This document shows, piece after piece, positions 35,949 to 46,309 of a DNA stretch of 64,000 bases. Position numbers and translations under genes: made by a program. The stretch's first letter is position 1. The number at the start of each line of letters is the position of its first letter. Source of the DNA: Mortierella sp. BCC40632 (lineage: Eukaryota > Mortierellomycota > Mortierellomycetes > Mortierellales > Mortierellaceae); assembly GCA_011634665.1 (NCBI GenBank), contig WAEK01000019.1:558001-622000 (forward strand), given 5' to 3'. The notes under the pieces are model-generated. The model was not told the DNA's origin. It saw nothing but the letters and a program-made list of their open reading frames with translations, and made no database searches.

Positions 35949-37325
35949 ATGGCGTACTGCAATGCGAATGTCGAAAAAAACGAAAATATGACAGCCGTGA
36001 TGTTCATTGGCGACAGCGGCGTTGGCAAGAGCGCCATGCTATCTCAGCTTGGTGGATCATTCGAATCTGGGTTCTCATTTACCGATGAGGTACCCAAGGA
36101 GATCTTGGAGCAGGAAGTCGAAATCAATGGCCAGCGAGTAGTTCTGATAGATATCCCTGGACTATACGAGTGTGATGCCGTTAGGACAAAGATCAATCGT
36201 GAGAAACTGACTGAGGCCTTGAAGCTGGGATACCACTTTAAGCTATTCTTTGTCGTAGCGAGCGACAGTAGTATCATCCTGCCAGAGGATCTATCGCTCA
36301 TGACTCAAGTGAATGAGGCCATCCGTGATGCCAATAGAGTCAAGGTTGAACTCCGAGTAATATTCAACCAGATCCGCAGCAACAATGAATACGAAGCTTG
36401 CAGGCAAAACATGAGTCGAGAAAATCTCCAAAGCTATCTCAACCAGCTAGCAAAGGACATTAAGAGCTTTTTGTTCGATGTCCGAATCAAAGATGTCCTG
36501 TTTCTGCGATATGACGAGGATGCGATCAGGAATAAGGGGTTCAACCACCAACTCACAGCGGGAATCGTGGCCCAACCAGTAAAGCTGAGCAACTATGTAG
36601 TCAAGACTCACAAGCAGCCTATGACGGCCGTGATGTTTATTGGAAACAAGGGTGTTGGCAAGAGTACCCTACTCTCTCAGCTCGGTGGCTCCTTCGAGTC
36701 TGGATTCTCATTCATCGATGGTGTGACCAAAGAAGTTACGGAGCAAACGGTCCTCATTAATGGCCAATCAGTAATCCTGATGGAATCTCCAGGACTGTAT
36801 GAGTTTGAGGACGAAAAGACACAACGTAACTGTGAGAAGTTGACCGAGGCCTTGCAGCGAGGATATCGATACAAACTCTTCTTTGTTTTGGCAGGAAACA
36901 GTCATAGCATATCAGCAGAAGATCTGGCACTCATGGCCCAAGCAAATGAAGCAATCCGAAAAGCCGATTTGGCCAAGGTTGATTTCAGGGTGATAGTCAA
37001 CCGAATCCGCAGCGACGAAGAGTTCGAAAGATACAAGCAACATATGACTCAGGACAATATCCAGAATTACCTGAACAAATTAGCAGAGAAGGTCAAGAGC
37101 TTTTCGTTCGATATTCAGATCAAAGGTGTCTTGTTGTTGCGCTATGACGAGAAAGCAGTTCGAAGCAAAGGGTTTACTGAGCAACTTGTATCAGAAATCT
37201 TGCCTCCGTTTGTAAAGTTCAAGGAAAGCCCAGATCCGAAGAAACTCAGCACAGTCGAGATGGCTAAAGCGGCCATTGTTGGCTTACTCTTCTCTGGCGC
37301 ATTGTCGCTTGTGGGTTTAGTCTAA
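35949..37325 (+). CDS. array GTPase with two G domains in tandem
   Basis: An intronless 458-residue frame. Domain 1 (~14-215) has P-loop GDSGVGKSA, switch DIPGLYE and N-Q-I-R. Domain 2 (~225-430) has GNKGVGKST, then ESPGLYEF with Glu in place of the metal-coordinating Asp, and NRIRS. Both end with an LRYDE segment. One hydrophobic helix (AAIVGLLFSGALSLVGLV) closes the protein, so it is probably tail-anchored. Domain 2 is closer to the single-domain copy at 42691 than to domain 1, which suggests fusion of neighbouring copies rather than duplication within the gene. The Asp-to-Glu change hints that domain 2 may bind but not hydrolyse GTP efficiently; this is an inference. The family is TRAFAC-class and resembles AIG1/GIMAP or MMR_HSR1 GTPases in size and layout, without certain assignment. 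Confidence 0.88.
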   Translation: MAYCNANVEKNENMTAVMFIGDSGVGKSAMLSQLGGSFESGFSFTDEVPKEILEQEVEINGQRVVLIDIPGLYECDAVRTKINREKLTEALKLGYHFKLFFVVASDSSIILPEDLSLMTQVNEAIRDANRVKVELRVIFNQIRSNNEYEACRQNMSRENLQSYLNQLAKDIKSFLFDVRIKDVLFLRYDEDAIRNKGFNHQLTAGIVAQPVKLSNYVVKTHKQPMTAVMFIGNKGVGKSTLLSQLGGSFESGFSFIDGVTKEVTEQTVLINGQSVILMESPGLYEFEDEKTQRNCEKLTEALQRGYRYKLFFVLAGNSHSISAEDLALMAQANEAIRKADLAKVDFRVIVNRIRSDEEFERYKQHMTQDNIQNYLNKLAEKVKSFSFDIQIKGVLLLRYDEKAVRSKGFTEQLVSEILPPFVKFKESPDPKKLSTVEMAKAAIVGLLFSGALSLVGLV

Positions 37326-38983
37326 ACGGGTTGGCATAGTTGGCGATATTTCGAGACTTGCTGCAGGGTCGCTCGTGGCTAAACGCCTAATAGAAAAAAG
37401 TTAATGAATGAATAAACCGTAGTTCCTTAGATATGGATAGCGACTAAGCTGTGGGACACAGGAGAGAGAGCGGTGGGAGAAGGGGGTTTGAGTGGTGACT
37501 CCAATAAAAACTATTCTTTGGAGTGCCTTGGGGCAGTCGGGCATACTTCGCATACTTCCTAGAAACATGGCACTCATGCTTTAAATGAATAAAGTAACAT
37601 GTTGCTCAGATGAGGGTCAGTTTGAGATCCAGGTGGTTATTAATCTACAGAGTATCACCAAAGTTCCTGAAAAAAAAAGACCTAGGATGCCGGCATTGTT
37701 TGTAACTTGAATCCTGAAGACTCTTGTCACGATTTGATAAAGAAGAGGTAGGAGAGGCTGCACGGTAGGTGTGCATAAATTCAAGACTCTAGACAAGATA
37801 CAGCCTCTAGCGAGTTTGGTTAGATCGAAAAGAAAAGGTTCTAGGAAGATCATACAGTTTGGATCCATTACCCTAAGGTGTTTGCTTTAGCAGGCTGCAC
37901 TTTTAACTTGGCGAAGCCAAGAATTTAATGAAATCAACGTCTTGTCTCGATCCGTTCAGGTTCCGATGCTCCATTACACTCTACAACACTCCAAAACCTA
38001 CTCTCTGGTCTCCCCTGCTCAACTACCCTCGCACAGCGTTCACACAGGGCCGTTCTGTTCTACCAGCTAACTTAAACCAACCTAAAATTTTCCTCATTCC
38101 TGTTGTTACTATCCCACAGCCCTCGCACAGCCGAGCTATCAACTGAAATTACACAGCTCGGGCAGTCCTCCTGTTTGTACTCTAACTAGTCGTCGTCGTC
38201 TATGAAAGGTAGCACAGGTGAATGAGCATTGAGCATCGACTTCGCCCTTGCTCTGCCTTAACCTTCGACTTTCTGTTCTTGCAAAGTAGAAATAGATAGA
38301 CTATGCCATTGTCGAGCTTATGTAAGTTATCTTGTGATCAGTCAACAAGCATTCCTCCCAGTTTCCTTGGTTTAACCATGCTCAATTGTGGTTGCCAAAA
38401 CTGGCAGAAGATTCGAATGTATCATGAGAGCAAAGTAGAAGTAATAAAAAGGTGCACCGGAATTACATCTTCTCCTTTCTTCTACCACCTACCATACTCA
38501 TATCTCTTGCGCCAGGTCTCTTTACTAGTCGAACCCACAGTGTCTTCACTGCAATTATCAAAAAAGAGCCATGGATGGAACTTATCAGAGTATACTGTTC
38601 ATGCCATTGTTCCACAACGTTCGCCAAGTAATGCAGACAAAATTTTTGTTGTTTCTTTACTTCGTCCTCGCACACTCAACCCTGGCTTAGATTAACTGGT
38701 AGCTTGGCTTATCATAGTACCTGGGTCAGTTTACATTAATTTTTGGTCCTGCTGAAGATTCTTTTATTAAAAAAAAAAATGAAAAAGGAAAAAAAGAAGA
38801 AACCAGAAAGATATGGACAAGCACGGATTCTGTTGGCGAATATCTGTATAAAAGAAAACCTCCGTTTTCTTCTGTTCCTCTTTCTTCAGCTTCATCTCTT
38901 TCACCTTTTCCAGATCTATTCCTCTTCTTGACTTCACAACCAACCCCATACATAACAGCATCCACATACACACACAAGAGACA
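37326..38983. other. intergenic, 1.7 kb
   Basis: No gene is supported on either strand. A minus frame at 37617-37868 shows no family features. The end contains a TATAAAA at 38847-38853 for the small membrane protein. Confidence 0.4.
38847..38853 (+). promoter_or_regulatory. TATA box of the small membrane protein gene
   Basis: TATAAAA lies 137 bases before the ATG, followed by a CT-rich leader. This spacing matches the array genes. Confidence 0.5.
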
Positions 38984-39322
38984 ATGCCATGTTTCTGTGC
39001 CTACTTCCTAGCACTGATCAATACAACCCTCGCATTAACTTACTGGATGCTACGACAGAGAGATGCCCCCTCCCTCGGCGACGATTTCCTTCCGACCTGG
39101 AAATCCACCGGCGCTTTTGGTTCCAGTGCAGCCCTTCTCGTCCTCTTCATTCTGACACTCCTTTTCATGAACCAACTCTACAACCATAAAGGCATATTCT
39201 ACACCCGCGCTATCATCCTCCTCGCCCTTGTTATCTTCTACACCTATGCGACCGTCAAGAGTATCGCGCCCGAGGCATCCGAGACGAAAGGGGAGGCATG
39301 TTTACATCCAGGGGCAAGATGA
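38984..39322 (+). CDS. small membrane protein, three helices
   Basis: A 112-residue frame starts MPCFCAYFLALINTTLALT. It has three hydrophobic segments (the N-terminal one; SSAALLVLFILTLLFMNQL; AIILLALVIFYTYATV) joined by short polar loops. TATA box, leader and start context (gacaATGCC) fit an expressed gene. No family is recognised. The protein interrupts the GTPase array and shares no sequence with it. A spliced longer form cannot be excluded because sequence after 39300 is low in stops. Confidence 0.55.
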   Translation: MPCFCAYFLALINTTLALTYWMLRQRDAPSLGDDFLPTWKSTGAFGSSAALLVLFILTLLFMNQLYNHKGIFYTRAIILLALVIFYTYATVKSIAPEASETKGEACLHPGAR

Positions 39323-40849
39323 AATGTTGCACAGTGGATGCAGTGGATTTTGTACCTCTTTGTGCCATTCGTTGTGGTGGATGCACTTACTTATGACATT
39401 AAAGCGAATGATTTTGGGTGGGGATGCAGTGGCGGTGGTGGAGTTAGTTTTGGCGGAAACGATGGTGGGGATGGTGGGGATGGTGGTGGATAGTCTCTAT
39501 ACACAGGAATGAACTTTACTTTTCTCTCATGACGTGTTGTGCAAAGATTGTGCTGATCGCCATGCAGTGTGCAAGGGTATTTCTTTTCTACAGAATAATG
39601 AGTTTACTCAGCAAACATGCTCTCCAAATATCTTTGTAAGGCAATAAATACTTTCCTATCCTTTCCCTCCAGACCCTCTCTACTGAGACAAAAACCAAAA
39701 TGTACTGGGTCGTTGGAGATGGTCATTTACTACTCTCGAGCCTCTTCCTACAAATGGTTCGCGATAGCTAGGGATCTAATACAGCGGGCCACAGAAAAAA
39801 TCTCAATCTTCCATCTTAGACATGGCTGACATTTGCCATAGTACCAATTGCTACTCGCTTTCGTAGACAATTGAGATCGGTGTAACTCAGTACAAGTTCT
39901 AGAAATGTCCTTAGCAAGTTGGCCGAAGGGTCAAAGTATTTTTCTTCAAAATCAAGGTCACGATAGTTCGTTCGTACTGGTGAGAGAAGTGTGAAGAGAA
40001 TGAGCGATCCCTACAATCCATGACTGGATTGATTTGCTAACAGAGTCGTAGCCGAACTAAACAAATAGATAGACATTAATACTACAGGGGTTTCCTTACT
40101 ACTTTGGTGTGTTGAGGCCATGCTCGGTTTATGTTAGTACATTATTTAGAGACTTTTGGCGCCTCTGATGAACTTTATGATTTAGAGAAGAGTCTTCCAG
40201 TCTTTGGACAAAAAAAAAGATGACCTTAGTGACCCAATCCTGCACGAGAAGACGTCTCCAACCGCTTACACGGATAGGAAGCTGAATACTTCTCTCGCTT
40301 GTACACTGGCCCTTCATTTCCTCCCGAGTAGTAGAGATTAGCTTAGAACCATGAACCTCCTGCCGTTTGCTTCGTTATGCTTTATATCACCCGCATACCA
40401 AAGAACTGTAGTGACTGCATAATGCGGCAAAGCATCGGCGCTTCAAGTAAAATGGAGTGGAGAGAGGGAGGGAGAATTATAGTTCGACCTGTGCACCCAC
40501 CCCTTGCCCTCAAATCTGCTAGTTTTTAGATACTGAATCAGAAAATGCTCACCGGCAACTGCATGAGCTCGGAGGAAAAATACCACGAACCAAGAAGAGG
40601 CTCTATTCAAGGCGAGTCTTTCCCCCGCTTGACAAGATTGAAATCAAGAGATTGACGGTTACACTTTTTTTTTTTTGGAAGAGTAAGCCGAAAACTCCCA
40701 ATGGAACGCCTGGAAACGGGAGGAAGTACTATAAAAATGAGCAAAGGCTAAACCACTTTCCACAATTTGCCTCCTTACTTTTTCCAATCTTTCACAAAAT
40801 CCATCTCCATCCAGTCCCCACTCGCATATCAAATACACTACATTCTATC
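39323..40849. other. intergenic, 1.5 kb, upstream region of next GTPase
   Basis: No gene is supported. A GGTGG/GATGGTGG simple repeat lies at 39415-39490. Confidence 0.4.
40730..40736 (+). promoter_or_regulatory. TATA box
   Basis: TATAAAA lies 120 bases before the ATG of the GTPase at 40850. Confidence 0.55.
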
Positions 40850-41683
40850 ATGACGAGTAGCAACGATACAGTCAAGTGTAATGAGGACAAGGTGGCCATC
40901 ATGTTTATTGGCAACAAGGGCGTCGGCAAGAGTGCTCTGCTCAATCAACTTGGTGGATCCTTCGATTCTAGCTTCTCGTTCGTTGAGGGCGTGACCAAAG
41001 ATGTCAGAGAGCAAGGTATCCACATTAATGGGCAGCAAGCAGTCCTGATGGATATCCCTGGTCTATACGAGTTTGATGACGAAACGACAAACTCCAATAG
41101 CGAAAAACTTACTGAGGCTTTGAGGCGAGGATACTATTACAAGCTCTTCTTTGTCCTTGCGGGTAATAGTCGAACCATACAGCCGGAAGATCTGTCACTC
41201 ATGTCACGAGTGAATAGTGCCATCAGTGACAATCGTGGGGCCAAGGTCGAGTTCTGGGTATTAGTCAACCAGATCCGCAGTGAAGATGAATACAGACAAT
41301 ACGAGAAAAACATGACTTTGATCAACTTGCGGAGCTATCTTACCCAATTGAGTCAGAAAGTCACGAAATTCTCGTTCGATATCAAGATAAAAGACATATT
41401 GTTGTTGCGACATGACGAGCACGCAATCAAGAATAAGACGTTCGCATCTCAACTCCTCCAGAGCATCACAGGTCAGAAAGAAGTTCAGTTGGAGGTAAAG
41501 GAAATCAAAGCAAGACCTAGTGACATTGAAGTTATCAAAGTGGTGGCGGCAGGTTTGTTTGGAATTGGTGCCGTGCTCGTTGGTCTCGCCGTTGTTCCCC
41601 AGTATACATTTGTTGGACTGTTGTGGGTAGCTCTTGCAAGTTTATTTGAGGGGACCGAAAAAAAAAATAGTAAAAAAGACTGA
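40850..41683 (+). CDS. array GTPase, C-terminal membrane hairpin
   Basis: An intronless 277-residue protein. The start was chosen at ATG 40850 (tctatcATG, the array's usual context) rather than the longer open frame, because that places the P-loop GNKGVGKSA at residues 21-28 as in its neighbours. The G2 region is VTKDV, the switch DIPGLYEF, then LTEALRRGYYYKLFFVLAGNSR, then NQIRSED. The C-terminus has two hydrophobic stretches (AAGLFGIGAVLVGLAVV and FVGLLWVALASLF) followed by a Lys-rich end (KKNSKKD), consistent with a membrane hairpin. The 3' flank carries an AATAAACTATTG sequence shared with the copy at 55685. It is probably a GTP-binding, membrane-attached protein. Confidence 0.88.
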   Translation: MTSSNDTVKCNEDKVAIMFIGNKGVGKSALLNQLGGSFDSSFSFVEGVTKDVREQGIHINGQQAVLMDIPGLYEFDDETTNSNSEKLTEALRRGYYYKLFFVLAGNSRTIQPEDLSLMSRVNSAISDNRGAKVEFWVLVNQIRSEDEYRQYEKNMTLINLRSYLTQLSQKVTKFSFDIKIKDILLLRHDEHAIKNKTFASQLLQSITGQKEVQLEVKEIKARPSDIEVIKVVAAGLFGIGAVLVGLAVVPQYTFVGLLWVALASLFEGTEKKNSKKD

Positions 41684-41708
41684 TAATAGTAAACCCGAGA
41701 ACTCGATA

Positions 41709-41720
41709 AATAAACTATTG
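41709..41720 (+). terminator. shared 3' flank AATAAACTATTG (possible polyadenylation signal)
   Basis: The same 12 bases follow the gene at 55685 (56568-56579), and a related sequence (taaactatt) follows the one at 60023. AATAAA is the usual polyadenylation hexamer. Confidence 0.4.
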
Positions 41721-42543
41721 CTTACTAGATAGCAGCACGAGGCCAGTCAAGACATCGAGGGGAAAAAAAGTGATCAGAATCTCTGGGTTTGATTCCGGCG
41801 GAGTCTTGGGTGGTTACTGGCAACGTATAGCCATAAAAAGCATGGGAATAGCTAGTGCCTCGGAAAAAGTCTAAGGTCTCATGCCTGTGATCAAGCTCCA
41901 AGGTAGTGAAAAGGCTGTGACGTGAGTTCCCACCGAGTTCATCGTAGTCCAAGACTGGGTGCATTTCTCGGTGATCCACATTGGCTTAGCAAAAACGTTG
42001 GAGATCGGTAGTGACCTTCTTGGTTTGGGACTAGTTTGTCAAAAAAGCGTTGTAGAAATGTGGTTCGAAATGTGGTAGCCGCAACCATTGAAATTCAAAA
42101 TATCAGTTTCGCATGGAGAAAGGCAAGGACTAATAGAGGGGGAGGTTTTCTCATTGCAGGTCACAAAGGAGAGAGTTGCTTGATGTAAATAAACATTCAA
42201 TTGGAGGAGGTGCTCATGACCACTCCAGAGGAGCTGTGTTGTGTAGGGTTAAGACCCATTTTACTTGGAGATTGCTTGGCGGGCGAGGTATCAGGGCGAA
42301 GCAAAGGGCTCAGTCTAATGAGCAATCAAAGGAGGACAACAATTTTAGCCAAGCCAAATGCATTTGCCACACTCACCTAGTTCTTCACAATACTACCCTT
42401 CGCCTCTAGGCCAAACACACAGCAATTTACTTTGCCCACTGGTACACACAAACACTGGTCTCTGGACTCTCGATCCGTGCACTCAGTCATTTCTCTTTTT
42501 GTATGGAGCTGCATGACCTTGAAGAAAAAAAAAAAGACAGGGC

Positions 42544-42551
42544 TATTTAAA
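42544..42551 (+). promoter_or_regulatory. TATA-like box TATTTAAA
   Basis: It lies 147 bases before the ATG at 42691. The TATTTAAA form is shared with the gene at 61855 and, as TATTTAAG, with that at 60023. Confidence 0.5.
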
Positions 42552-42690
42552 CCATATCCTTTCAGCCAGATTTCCTGTTTACAAGGCAGTATCATAGCTC
42601 TCTTTATCACCCCCTCCCCTATTCTCCATTCTCTTGCAGAGGCTCGTCTATTCCCAAACCAAATTTACTCTCAGCATATTATCACTCATC

Positions 42691-43551
42691 ATGGTGGATC
42701 TTAACGAGGGCGTCAAGACCAACGAGAATCTCAAAGTAGCCGTGATGTTTATTGGAAACAAGGGTGTTGGCAAGAGTACCCTGCTCTCTCAACTTGGTGG
42801 TTCCTTCGAGTCCGGATTCTCATTCGTCGATGGTGTGACCAAAGATGTTTTGGAACAGGAAGTCCTCATCAATGGCCAATCAGTAACCCTGATAGACTCT
42901 CCGGGACTGTATGAGTTTGAGGACGAAAAGACACAATGTAACAGTGAGAAGTTGACCGAGGCCTTGCAGCGAGGATATCGATACAAACTCTTCTTTGTTT
43001 TGGCAGGCAACAGTCGTAGCATATCAGCAGAAGATCTGGCACTCATAGCCCGAGTGAATGAAGCGGTTCTAAAAGCCGATTTGACCAAAGTTGAATTCTG
43101 GGTAGTGGTTAACCAGATTCGTGGCGACAAAGAGTTAGATGGGTATCAGAAAACTATGACCCAGGACAAATTCCAGAAATACCTTACTGAGTTATCGAAG
43201 AAAGTCGAGGCCTTTTCGTTCGATATCCTGATCAAGGATGTCATGTTTTTGCGCTACGACGAAATGGCAGTCGACAAAAACGGGTTCACCAAGCAACTCG
43301 CGTCGAAAATCATTGATCAAGAGGCGGTTGAGCTGTCGGTGACGGCGATCAAAGCAAGACCAAACGATCTTGAATTAGTTAGGGCGGCCATCAAAGAATT
43401 TCTCATTGGCATCACACTCATTGGTGTTTATGCTATTACCGCTGCTACCGCTGTTATTGCCCCTCCTGTCGTAATTGTAGTCGGGGCGGTGTCGGGCATG
43501 TCTATATTAGCGTATCGTTTGAAGAGAACCATAAGCAAGATCATAGGTTAA
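42691..43551 (+). CDS. array GTPase with hydrophobic C-terminal tail
   Basis: An intronless 286-residue protein starting at actcatcATGG. P-loop GNKGVGKST is at 22-30, switch region VTKDV near 50, and DSPGLYEF at 69-76. Then come the family block ALQRGYRYKLFFVLAGNSRS, NQIRGDKE and FLRYDEMAV. The tail has two hydrophobic stretches (FLIGITLIGVYAITAATAVI and VVIVVGAVSGMSILA) ending RTISKIIG. It is the closest single-domain relative of domain 2 of the gene at 35949. All G1 and G3 residues are intact, so GTP binding is likely. Confidence 0.9.
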   Translation: MVDLNEGVKTNENLKVAVMFIGNKGVGKSTLLSQLGGSFESGFSFVDGVTKDVLEQEVLINGQSVTLIDSPGLYEFEDEKTQCNSEKLTEALQRGYRYKLFFVLAGNSRSISAEDLALIARVNEAVLKADLTKVEFWVVVNQIRGDKELDGYQKTMTQDKFQKYLTELSKKVEAFSFDILIKDVMFLRYDEMAVDKNGFTKQLASKIIDQEAVELSVTAIKARPNDLELVRAAIKEFLIGITLIGVYAITAATAVIAPPVVIVVGAVSGMSILAYRLKRTISKIIG

Positions 43552-44700
43552 TAAAACAGAATCTACTAGGCGGTGGCCAAGAAAGACTATATTAAGTCAA
43601 TGGTATTAGAGAAAATAGAGAAAGCGAGCGGTAAAAGACTTTTGGGCGAGGATTCAAACTCTTGTAGCGATGAGGTAGTAGTAGTAGTATTAGTCGTTGT
43701 AGAAGCAGTCTTTCTAGAGGCATGGCACTGGCACTTTGAATGATTGACTGGAGTTCCGAATGAGTTTTCGCTGAGCCAAGAGCAAAGCCATTGCAAGAAG
43801 CACGAACAGAAGGTAGACGAGGAAGCATAGCCAGAGCTCGGTTGAATTCTTGAAAAAGGCACATAGTCGCTATTTGTATTTGAGGTCTAGGGTAAACTCT
43901 TGTTAGGAATGACCAGTGGTTCGCTCCTTTACCCAAAGAGCAGTTCAAGGTTTTCGGTGAATATTACTGAAGGTGGTAATGGTTTAGGTTTACTTGTCAG
44001 CGTGAAAGCAGGACTCCGCGTTCAACAAAGAAAAGTGATTTTCATGAGATCTGTTCTGGAGACAGATTCTTCCGTCGCTTCGCCCTCTCGCCCCTTGCCT
44101 CAGTTTTTGACTCTAGAAAAATCCTGCGAGAAGGCACCTTGCACAAACTCAGACTTGGGCTCATTTGGTGACCACTGTGCATTGCATCAATCCATCCTTC
44201 CCTTCAGACAAAAAAATCATGGGGCTTCAGTGACTGCCGAAAATCGGCGCCACACAGAGCGTCTGTCCTCGGTGCAAAATATCGAGTGAAAGGGTTTCTC
44301 TCAAGGATAGGGTTGAGGACGTTCTCAGTCCATAATAAGTCTTTAGGAGAAAAGGTGAGAGAGGGAGAGAGTGGGGGAGGACTAACATGGTCCAGGAGGT
44401 CTTACTCTTGGCAAGCTATTCAACTTTGACAATGTTGGAGAGGTAAGGGAGATGCGGGAAACACTCCCGATGTTTGTTTGTGACGGGATCCTTGTCCTTC
44501 GGTGGGAAAAAGGGAAGAGGGAGGGAGGAGAGGGCTCTGCAAAACGGAGAGGAGGACTATAAAAGTCATGTCAGTCCCACCATGACTAAACCACTTTCAT
44601 ATCCTTGCTCCTCTCTCTCTCTCTCTCCTTCTGTTTCTCACAAGAGTTCGTCTTCAGACATCTCGCCCTCTTATTTCGACTTACCAGTAAATTGTCCAAC
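43552..44700. other. intergenic and duplicated upstream region
   Basis: No gene is seen. From about 44040 to 44700 the sequence resembles 48660-49282 (gtcgcttcgccctctcgcccc; tgtttgtttgtg-cggg; the TATA segment), so the duplication that made the copy at 49283 includes at least 600 bases upstream, the nearest 150 almost unchanged. Confidence 0.55.
44558..44564 (+). promoter_or_regulatory. TATA box
   Basis: TATAAAA lies 143 bases before the ATG at 44701, in gaggaggactataaaagtca. The segment is identical in the duplicate at 49141. Confidence 0.6.
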
Positions 44701-45540
44701 ATGGCAGATTCTAATGGAGGAGTCGAGGATAACAAGCAACAAAAGGTTGCCGTTGTGTTTATTGGGAACAAAGGCTCTGGCAAGAGTAGCCTGCTCAGTC
44801 AACTCGGTGGATCTTTCGAATCTGGATTCTCATTCATCGACGGCGTCACCAAGGAAGTCTCAGAACAAGAGGTCGAGATCGATGGCCAGAAATTAACCCT
44901 GATGGACACTCCTGGACTGTATGAAATTATTGACGAGATGACTGAACTCAACGGCAAGATGTTGACCGATGCTTTGAGACGAGGATACCACTACAAACTC
45001 TTCTTTGTGGTGGCAGGCAATAGTCGAAGCATTTCATCGGAAGATCTGGCGCTGATGGTTCGAGTGAACGAGGCCATTCGGAATACTAATGGAGCCAGAG
45101 CTGAATTCAGCGTGATAATCAATCAGATCCGCGGCGACAAGGAGTACAATGAATACAAACGAACAATGACCGGGGGCAAGTGCCAGAAATATCTTGATCA
45201 GCTGTCTAAAAACTCCAAAACCCTTCGGTTCGAAATCCAGATCAAAGACGTCCTGTTGTTGCGATATGACAAGGATGCAGTTGAGAAGAAAGATCTGAGG
45301 CGTAGGCTTGTACCGCTGATCTTGGCTCATCCACCAGCAACATTGAAAGTAAAACCGATCCAAGCAAGAAGAGACGATATTAAGGAGGTCTTGGCAACCA
45401 TCAAGAAGCTTGTCACAAATGTTGATCGCCGCGTTGGATTTTTCGGTCTGACAGGTGTATTCGCTTTATGTTCTTTTTTCTGGTTGAAGCGCATTTCCCT
45501 ATTGGAATGGTTCTCGGGATTCCTCAGGAGATGGATATAA
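44701..45540 (+). CDS. array GTPase (intact parent of the frameshifted duplicate)
   Basis: An intronless 279-residue protein starting ccaacATGGCAG. P-loop GNKGSGKSS is at 22-30 (Ser where most copies have Val). The switch is DTPGLYE, then ALRRGYHYKLFFVVAGNSRS, NQIRGDKEY and LLRYDKDAV. The tail has one hydrophobic stretch (FFGLTGVFALCSFFWLKRI) and an amphipathic end (LEWFSGFLRRWI). The leader has an (TC)n tract. It is almost identical to 49283-50121, which carries a one-base deletion. This is therefore the working copy of a recent pair. Confidence 0.9.
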   Translation: MADSNGGVEDNKQQKVAVVFIGNKGSGKSSLLSQLGGSFESGFSFIDGVTKEVSEQEVEIDGQKLTLMDTPGLYEIIDEMTELNGKMLTDALRRGYHYKLFFVVAGNSRSISSEDLALMVRVNEAIRNTNGARAEFSVIINQIRGDKEYNEYKRTMTGGKCQKYLDQLSKNSKTLRFEIQIKDVLLLRYDKDAVEKKDLRRRLVPLILAHPPATLKVKPIQARRDDIKEVLATIKKLVTNVDRRVGFFGLTGVFALCSFFWLKRISLLEWFSGFLRRWI

Positions 45541-46309
45541 AAATTCAGAGGTAGAGAAAGTAAGGAAAGTAGCAAGTTAGAACTCGAAGGCTATGATATT
45601 TTTTCAGAAATGGACTAGCCTGTGGAATGAAGAACCAAAGATGAGGATGGTCTTGGGTTACAAGCATCATCCACTTTTGAAAGAAATAGAGTACATCGCC
45701 AAAGGCAAACTCTGAAAAAATAATCCCTTTAGGTCGGCCTCCAGCTCCATTTACGGTGGTTGCATTTTCATTTCCTCTGCTTAATTGATAATTTGAGCAT
45801 TCAGTCCCTCTACCTCTCTTCATCCCGAATTTTTATTTCACCTTTGTCTTCATTGGCAGCCCTGGTGAGGGAAGATTAGCTCCTTACTTTTTTTCTTTGC
45901 AGTGTATTGGGGCACTAGTTGTGACCGTCTCAAGTCCACAAGTGCGCAGAACTCCGTCACCTCCACTCTTTCTTCGTACTCGTGTGGTTCTCAGTCCCTT
46001 TTTTCAAGTCTACTCAAGGATTGACTCTGGTTCTGGTAGCAAAATACTTGAACTGAATTGGCGAGATCCTCTCCATGCAGGTTACTCTTGATCACCTCTG
46101 AAAGACGCGGATAGTCCGAAACGAGTTGCCAGCAGAGTTCGAAGTAGTTGGTTAGAGATTTGTTGTTTTGACCAACCAGTCCCTGGTAATGTATAGTTGC
46201 CATGATGTGTCTTGATATCATTGATGGTAATGTAACTAGAAGTCAAGGCTAGCCTCGAACCCACTCCCTTGCAGATGACTGACAAACCCCCCTCCCCCTA
46301 TAAATTTGG
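45541..46309. other. intergenic, no gene seen
   Basis: The first 40 bases match the 3' flank of the duplicate at 50122; after that similarity drops. Nothing codable is supported. Confidence 0.4.

Larger units (their letters stand above)
41684..42690. other. intergenic between GTPase copies
   Basis: No gene is seen. An actttgcccactggtacac segment (42437) followed by ctcgatccgtgcactcagtcatttct (42468-42493) matches the sequence at 35543-35570 upstream of the double-domain gene. Confidence 0.5.

Noticed and set aside
36044..43130. Antisense frames over the GTPase P-loop regions (36044-36301, 36677-36874, 42789-43130)
   Set aside because: They recur at the same place in each copy because the sense sequence is conserved; they are shadows of the G domain.
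46251..46270. tRNA-like B box (ctagcctcgaaccc)
   Set aside because: No matching A box or cloverleaf stems could be found around it.
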